DNA of 36,572 nt from contig DYEF01000046.1 of the NCBI GenBank assembly GCA_020725805.1, positions 1 to 36,572 on the forward strand, in the 5' to 3' direction. The notes under the pieces are model-generated. The model was not told where the DNA came from. It saw only the letters and a program-made list of their open reading frames with translations, and did no database searches. Position numbers and translations under genes: made by a program. Of the stretch, positions 32,282-36,572 are shown piece after piece (position 1 is the first letter of the stretch; each line of letters opens with the position of its first letter). The DNA is from Bdellovibrio sp. (lineage in GTDB: Bacteria > Myxococcota > SpSt-1050).

Positions 32282-34655
32282 TGTTGCCTGTCCTTTCGTC
32301 CTGTGACTTCTTCTGCGGCTCTGATTGTTTTACCGCAGGCTCGAAATATTCCGGTCTCTGATGATATATTCCGTCCAGAACCTTTATAAATGCGCGGGCA
32401 ATCTTGTCGAGGTCCCTGAGTGTCAGGTCGCATTCCGACAGCTGTCCGTCCTTGAAAATGTTGTTGATTATTTTCTGAACAAGACCCCTTAGTCTTACAG
32501 CGTCGAGGTCCGGGACGGATTTGGCGGCCGCTTCTACTGCATCGGCAAGCATCACGAGGGCGGATTCCCGGGTCTGCGGTTTGGGTCCCGGGTATCTGAA
32601 GTCCTCCTCGTTGACGCTCTCCCCCAGATTTCTGGCCTTCTGGTAGAAATACTTAATCAGGGCCGTACCGTGATGCTGCTCTATGACATCGAGTATCGGT
32701 TGACCGAGTCTGTAATTCATACCCATATCGATTCCGTCCTTGACGTGGGATTTCAGAATGAGTGCGCTCATTGTAGGCTTCAGGTTGTCGTGTTTGTTTA
32801 TTCCGTCTTTCTGGTTCTCTCCGAAGTAATCGGGCTTGTTTACCTTGCCGATGTCGTGATAGTATGCACAGACCTTTGCCAGAAGCGGGTTGGCGCCGAT
32901 TTCCTCTGCAGCCGTCTCGACAAGGGAGGCCACAACGATCGAATGATGATATGTCCCGGGTGCCTTTACTATAAGCTCCTTTAGTAGCGGATGGTTCAGG
33001 TTTGCGAGTTCGAGGAGTTTGATATCGGTAATATACTCCATGGCCACTTCGAGAACCGGGGCAGAGGAGGTGACTATCATCGAAACCATAATTCCGTTTA
33101 CAAAACCGAGAAGACATCCCAGAAGAATCGTCGAGTTTATCTGTTCGCCGCGCATAAGGGCAAAAACTATAATCATAATTGCATTCATTATACCTGTTAT
33201 TAGTCCGCCTTTAAGTATGACGGCCCGGGTGGTTGCCTGTGCCACACTGTATGCCGCTATCATCGAGCCGATTAGTGTGTAGAATCCGTAGTACATGTCG
33301 TTTGCGGTGAGCAGATAGGAGAATCCGGAAATGACGACAGAGAAGATTATGGCAGTCTCACTGTTGAGAATGAATCTTACGAGCATTGCGCCTGCGGCAA
33401 ACGGAATCATATATTCCCAGATATACTGCGGCACGTTGGGGAAGTAATCACTCAGGGCAACGCAGACAGTAAGAAGGAGTTTGCCGAATATCACGGTAAA
33501 GGAGGAGAGGATACCCATAAGTAGTATATCTTTTGTCTTGGGGGCAAACTTTCTGATGTATGATTTTGCAAAGATATACGGGACGAGGATGATTATCGTG
33601 GAAAACAGGAACATACCGATTGTGGTTATTATATCCCTCAGTTTTGTTGTCTGACGGTAGATTCCCTTGAATAGCTTTATGTGTTCCTGCGAAATCTTCT
33701 CTCCGTCCCTTATCAGGATATCGCCTTTTTTTATGTTTATGGTTACGGGTGTTATCTGGTTGAGTGTCTCGTCCTTTCTCCTTTCGGTCTCCGCCGGATT
33801 GAAGAAGAGATTTGGCTTGATCAGTTTGGAGGCAATCGAGATAATCAGTTTCCTCTCATCCTTGTTGTAGTCTGCGAGCAGAAATATTATCTTCTTTTCG
33901 ATGAGTTTTCTTATCTCCGTGATGTCCTTAATGGTCGTGAGTGAGGAGACGATTCCCTCGGCGCGCTGCTCCTTTGCATATATTCTCTGAATCATTATGC
34001 CGGAGCCCTTCTCCTGTATGAGTCTGTTCTTGTCCTCGACAATCATCTCCTGCATAATCGGATGAATGACCGAAATTATACCATCTTCAATCTCCCGGGA
34101 AAAAACGAGTGATGTGAGTTTCGAGAATTCGTCATCTGTAAGTTTTATGCCAAGGCCTTTTTCGAATTCCTCACGGCTTGTCTGTGCAACCTCCCTTATG
34201 GTTTCCATCTCCTTCTTCTTCAGATTCTCTGCCGTCTTCTTGGGGAAACCCGCCTCAGGTGGTTCTCCGTCCGTATTCTGGTAGATGGCAATCTGTATAT
34301 TGTTGCGGATATAGTTGAACGCCTCTTTTACTGAATCGGTTATTGTATCCGCAAGTGAGGCATCGTAGAAGAAGATGGGTTTGACGTTCTTCAATGCGGT
34401 CTCCCGTGCCTGCTGTGTGGCCTCATAGTCAATGATGGAATAATCCCTGTCGGCCCTGATAGTAGCGGTCGCTACCTTCCCGAGATTGCTTTCGTCGGCC
34501 GGCAGTTCCATCTGTTTTATGAGCGGAGAGGTCGCTACTGTTACAGAGGCAACCGATATGAAAAATGCAACGAATCTGATGAAGCCGGAATGTCTTTCGG
34601 TAAATCTGAGTGTCCTTCCCGAGAGGGCCTTCTCTTTTCTGGTCTCTGTAGCCAT
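32217..34655 (-). CDS. pgpH: 7TMR-HD family c-di-AMP phosphodiesterase-like protein (PgpH/YqfF)
   Basis: The 812-residue protein has the full 7TMR-HDED layout: an N-terminal helix (~27-47), a ~270-residue extracytoplasmic 7TMR-HDED domain, seven membrane helices (~345-555), and a cytoplasmic HD domain. HD residues are seen in YHHSIVVASL and CAYYHDIGK (His-Asp pair near residue 597), with IEQHHGT after it. In Listeria, PgpH degrades c-di-AMP. Whether this organism makes c-di-AMP cannot be seen here. The C-terminal tail is Ser/Glu/Asp-rich. The ATG overlaps the phoH stop by one base (TAATG). Confidence 0.93.
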   Translation of the reverse strand: MATETRKEKALSGRTLRFTERHSGFIRFVAFFISVASVTVATSPLIKQMELPADESNLGKVATATIRADRDYSIIDYEATQQARETALKNVKPIFFYDASLADTITDSVKEAFNYIRNNIQIAIYQNTDGEPPEAGFPKKTAENLKKKEMETIREVAQTSREEFEKGLGIKLTDDEFSKLTSLVFSREIEDGIISVIHPIMQEMIVEDKNRLIQEKGSGIMIQRIYAKEQRAEGIVSSLTTIKDITEIRKLIEKKIIFLLADYNKDERKLIISIASKLIKPNLFFNPAETERRKDETLNQITPVTINIKKGDILIRDGEKISQEHIKLFKGIYRQTTKLRDIITTIGMFLFSTIIILVPYIFAKSYIRKFAPKTKDILLMGILSSFTVIFGKLLLTVCVALSDYFPNVPQYIWEYMIPFAAGAMLVRFILNSETAIIFSVVISGFSYLLTANDMYYGFYTLIGSMIAAYSVAQATTRAVILKGGLITGIMNAIMIIVFALMRGEQINSTILLGCLLGFVNGIMVSMIVTSSAPVLEVAMEYITDIKLLELANLNHPLLKELIVKAPGTYHHSIVVASLVETAAEEIGANPLLAKVCAYYHDIGKVNKPDYFGENQKDGINKHDNLKPTMSALILKSHVKDGIDMGMNYRLGQPILDVIEQHHGTALIKYFYQKARNLGESVNEEDFRYPGPKPQTRESALVMLADAVEAAAKSVPDLDAVRLRGLVQKIINNIFKDGQLSECDLTLRDLDKIARAFIKVLDGIYHQRPEYFEPAVKQSEPQKKSQDERTGNSESDREDDPENNDSDLKRLGL

Positions 34656-35608
34656 TACTCTCTCTTCTTTTCGAATGCCTTGATAATTTCCTGTACCAGA
34701 GGATGTCTTACCACATCCTGTTCAGACATAAAACAAAATTCTATACCGGGGACATCCTTCAGGATTCCTATCGATTCGGTCAGGCCGGACCGGATGTTTG
34801 CGGGCAGGTCTATCTGCGTTATATCTCCTGTTACGACCACCTTAGAGGAAAAACCCATCCTTGTGAGGAACATCTTCATCTGGTCGGTGGTTGTGTTCTG
34901 GGCCTCGTCGAGAATCACAAAGGAATCGTTGAGTGTCCTGCCACGCATGAATGCAAGCGGGGCAATCTCGATAATACCGCGTGAGACGAGTGACTGGAAT
35001 CTTTCGAACTCCATCATATCGTTGAGGGCATCGTATAGAGGTCTCAGATAGGGATTTACCTTCTCCTCGAGGTCTCCCGGCAGAAATCCGAGTTTCTCTC
35101 CCGCCTCGACGGCCGGCCTCGTGAGTATTATTCTCTTGACGGTCTTGCTGAAAAGGGCAGTGATTGCCATTGCCATGGCGAGGTATGTCTTCCCCGTTCC
35201 GGCAGGACCGATACCGAATACTATATCGTTTTTTCTGATGGCATCGACGTATCTCTTCTGTCCAAGCGTCTTCGGGGTAACTGATTTTGTCTTGGAAACG
35301 ATGAACACTGTATCCATATATATGTCTGCAAGCGAGACTTCGGGGTGATTTATCAGGGTTCTGATTCCGTATTCGATGTCCTGCGGTGTGATGGTATGTC
35401 CTGTATTCATAATTTCACAGAATTCGCGGATTACCCTCTTTGCAAACTCTGTCTTCTGGGGTTCTCCCTTGAGTATTATCTGGTTCCCTTTCGTGTCAAA
35501 CTGAACATTGAGTCTCTTCTTCAGGATGTTTGCAATATCGTTCTGGTTTACAAACAGGTGCCTTGCTGTTTCAATATTCGAGAGTTCTATCTTGAGTATC
35601 TCACTCAT
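34655..35608 (-). CDS. phoH: PhoH-like ATPase
   Basis: The protein is of the short PhoH/YbeZ type (317 aa). It has an N-terminal KH-like region (FVNQNDIANILKKRLNVQF), then the Walker A GIGPAGTGKTYLAMA, the RPAVEAGEKLGFLPGDLEEKVNPYLRPLYDAL block and the Walker B FVILDEAQNTT. PhoH proteins are RNA-associated ATPases that work with YbeY, whose gene is two genes downstream. The ATG has GAGGAAAC upstream, 11 bases after the stop of the PATAN gene. Confidence 0.95.
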   Translation of the reverse strand: MSEILKIELSNIETARHLFVNQNDIANILKKRLNVQFDTKGNQIILKGEPQKTEFAKRVIREFCEIMNTGHTITPQDIEYGIRTLINHPEVSLADIYMDTVFIVSKTKSVTPKTLGQKRYVDAIRKNDIVFGIGPAGTGKTYLAMAMAITALFSKTVKRIILTRPAVEAGEKLGFLPGDLEEKVNPYLRPLYDALNDMMEFERFQSLVSRGIIEIAPLAFMRGRTLNDSFVILDEAQNTTTDQMKMFLTRMGFSSKVVVTGDITQIDLPANIRSGLTESIGILKDVPGIEFCFMSEQDVVRHPLVQEIIKAFEKKRE

Positions 35609-35619
35609 CGGTTGTTTCC

Positions 35620-36572
35620 TCAGTACAGGGGTGTCTCGAGCAGGATATCGTTATTCTGCACTCTGTATTTGTATTTCATCCTGAACGGGTAATAGAGGTC
35701 TCTCTCTTCGAGCAGACCGGTCTTTACAAGCTGTTCCGGCTGTTCGGGGAGAGTTCCGAACGAATATCTGTAGACATTTGCGGAATTTCTTATTCTCTCC
35801 TTGGTTATGTCTGATATGAGGTGTTTATATACCGACACCCTTACAGCAGCGTTGGGGCTCTCTTCCTTGAGTGACCTCACTCTCGAGAGAACTCCGCTTA
35901 TAAGAATTACAACAGTGAGGAAGGCGATTATCCCGAGAATTATATTGAGAATCAGAACGGATGGTATGATTATGCGCTTTGTGCTGAGCGGCCCGCCTTT
36001 GAGGGCATTGAACGGAACAGCGTTTTTTGGTTTTTTTGCAACCAGTATGCCGGTTCTGACGAGATTGTACAACGCCTTACAGGTTTCGAACTCTCCCAGT
36101 CTTGATATGTCGATAAGTTTCTGCACGTCGTAATCCGGGTTTTCTATCAGGAGGGTGTAAATCTTCTTCTCTCCCTCGCCAAATTCGTTCTGTCTGGCGA
36201 TCTTGTCGAAATCCTCTGACTGGGTGTTGAGTTCGAATCTCATATTTACGGCCGTAATTACGTTGTTGATGGACGGCCATTCATCCACGACCCTGAAGGT
36301 GTCCATAAGGACGCTGTCGGTCGGCTGGGGTGTATCATAGGCCGAATTGACGGATATCTCGGCAGGCTCGAATTCGAACTCTCCCTCTTTCCAGCCCATA
36401 AGTTTGTACAGAAGTTCGCTGTTTTTCAGCTTTATGAATACAATCAGGTCTTCACGACTCACAAAATTCTCGTCGAGCAGAATATCTTCTGTGCGCCGCA
36501 TAGATTTGGCTCTCTTGTCGGTAATGTACTGAAAATTCTTAGCTGATATCACTCCGGCTCTCAGAAGCATTG
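35620..36572 (-). CDS. DUF4388/PATAN-domain protein, cut at the window end (partial)
   Basis: Only the C-terminal part is present; the frame is open to the window edge and the ATG at 36570 is probably internal. The visible N-terminal stretch reads as the end of a DUF4388/PATAN domain (RRTEDILLDENFVSREDLIVFIKLKNSELLYKLMGWKEGEFEF). A winged-helix-like repeat follows (EKKIYTLLIENPDYDVQKLIDIS...ETCKALYNLVRTGIL), then one transmembrane helix (~195-220) and a short extracytoplasmic tail ending in a pseudopilin-like YPFRMKYKYRV segment. PATAN proteins act in gliding and response-regulator signalling in several phyla. The role here is unknown. It is the first seen gene of the phoH-pgpH-ybeY operon. 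Confidence 0.75.
   Translation of the reverse strand, partial: MLLRAGVISAKNFQYITDKRAKSMRRTEDILLDENFVSREDLIVFIKLKNSELLYKLMGWKEGEFEFEPAEISVNSAYDTPQPTDSVLMDTFRVVDEWPSINNVITAVNMRFELNTQSEDFDKIARQNEFGEGEKKIYTLLIENPDYDVQKLIDISRLGEFETCKALYNLVRTGILVAKKPKNAVPFNALKGGPLSTKRIIIPSVLILNIILGIIAFLTVVILISGVLSRVRSLKEESPNAAVRVSVYKHLISDITKERIRNSANVYRYSFGTLPEQPEQLVKTGLLEERDLYYPFRMKYKYRVQNNDILLETPLY

Overview
The window looks like chromosomal DNA from a Gram-negative (diderm), probably anaerobic bacterium of moderate to low G+C. Evidence is several lipoprotein signal peptides with lipoboxes, a periplasmic c-type cytochrome nitrite reductase pair, and large secreted proteins. The Asp/Thr-rich linkers, the small Cys-rich N-terminal units, the DUF1565-like and SBBP repeat exoproteins and the PATAN/DUF4388 protein recall Myxococcota/Bradymonadota-type or other 'deltaproteobacterial' lineages. 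That placement is an inference from protein style only. No rRNA, tRNA, CRISPR array or insertion sequence was seen. Genes are packed tightly, with many ATGA/TGATG overlaps, and no gene-free stretch exceeds about 270 bases.

Layout. (1) 1-546 (+): 3' end of a tail-fibre/adhesin-like gene with a Cys-rich end. (2) 533-6274 (-): a probable operon running from a MarR-type regulator with a C-terminal cysteine cluster through nrfH, nrfA (ammonia-forming nitrite reductase), yjbQ, a TPR lipoprotein and a tandem-domain ThyX to a small HMA metallochaperone. (3) 6500-9187 (+): a secreted seven-repeat SBBP beta-propeller protein. (4) 9404-17486 (-): a gene train of an unusual family A DNA polymerase, a radical SAM protein, recA, a polyprenyl diphosphate synthase, an HPr-kinase-like protein, a radical SAM/SPASM enzyme, an S26-type peptidase and a miniature beta-carbonic-anhydrase-like protein. 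(5) 17682-19723 (-): comEC, split by a -1 frameshift at a T5 run. (6) 19991-22405 (+): a hybrid histidine kinase with a periplasmic solute-binding sensor domain. (7) 22392-23924 (-): pyruvoyl arginine decarboxylase plus agmatinase, together converting arginine to putrescine. (8) 24053-26917 (+): a giant Gly-rich lipoprotein. (9) 27029-28126 (+): an orphan amino-acid-type ABC binding lipoprotein. (10) 28186-36572 (-): an operon of a PATAN protein (cut by the window end), phoH, pgpH, ybeY, a small membrane protein, a TrmN6-like methyltransferase, an NtrC-type regulator and an Rsm22-like methyltransferase.

The most interesting points are the HPr-kinase-like / SPASM radical SAM / S26 peptidase / mini-CA cassette in the recA train (a candidate peptide-modification module with no visible precursor), the tandem ThyX whose signature residues are divided between two half-domains, the comEC frameshift site with an upstream SD-like sequence, the polymerase with degenerate exonuclease and an extra insert, the NrfA that appears to have Arg in place of calcium ligands, and a perfect 16-bp palindrome upstream of recA.
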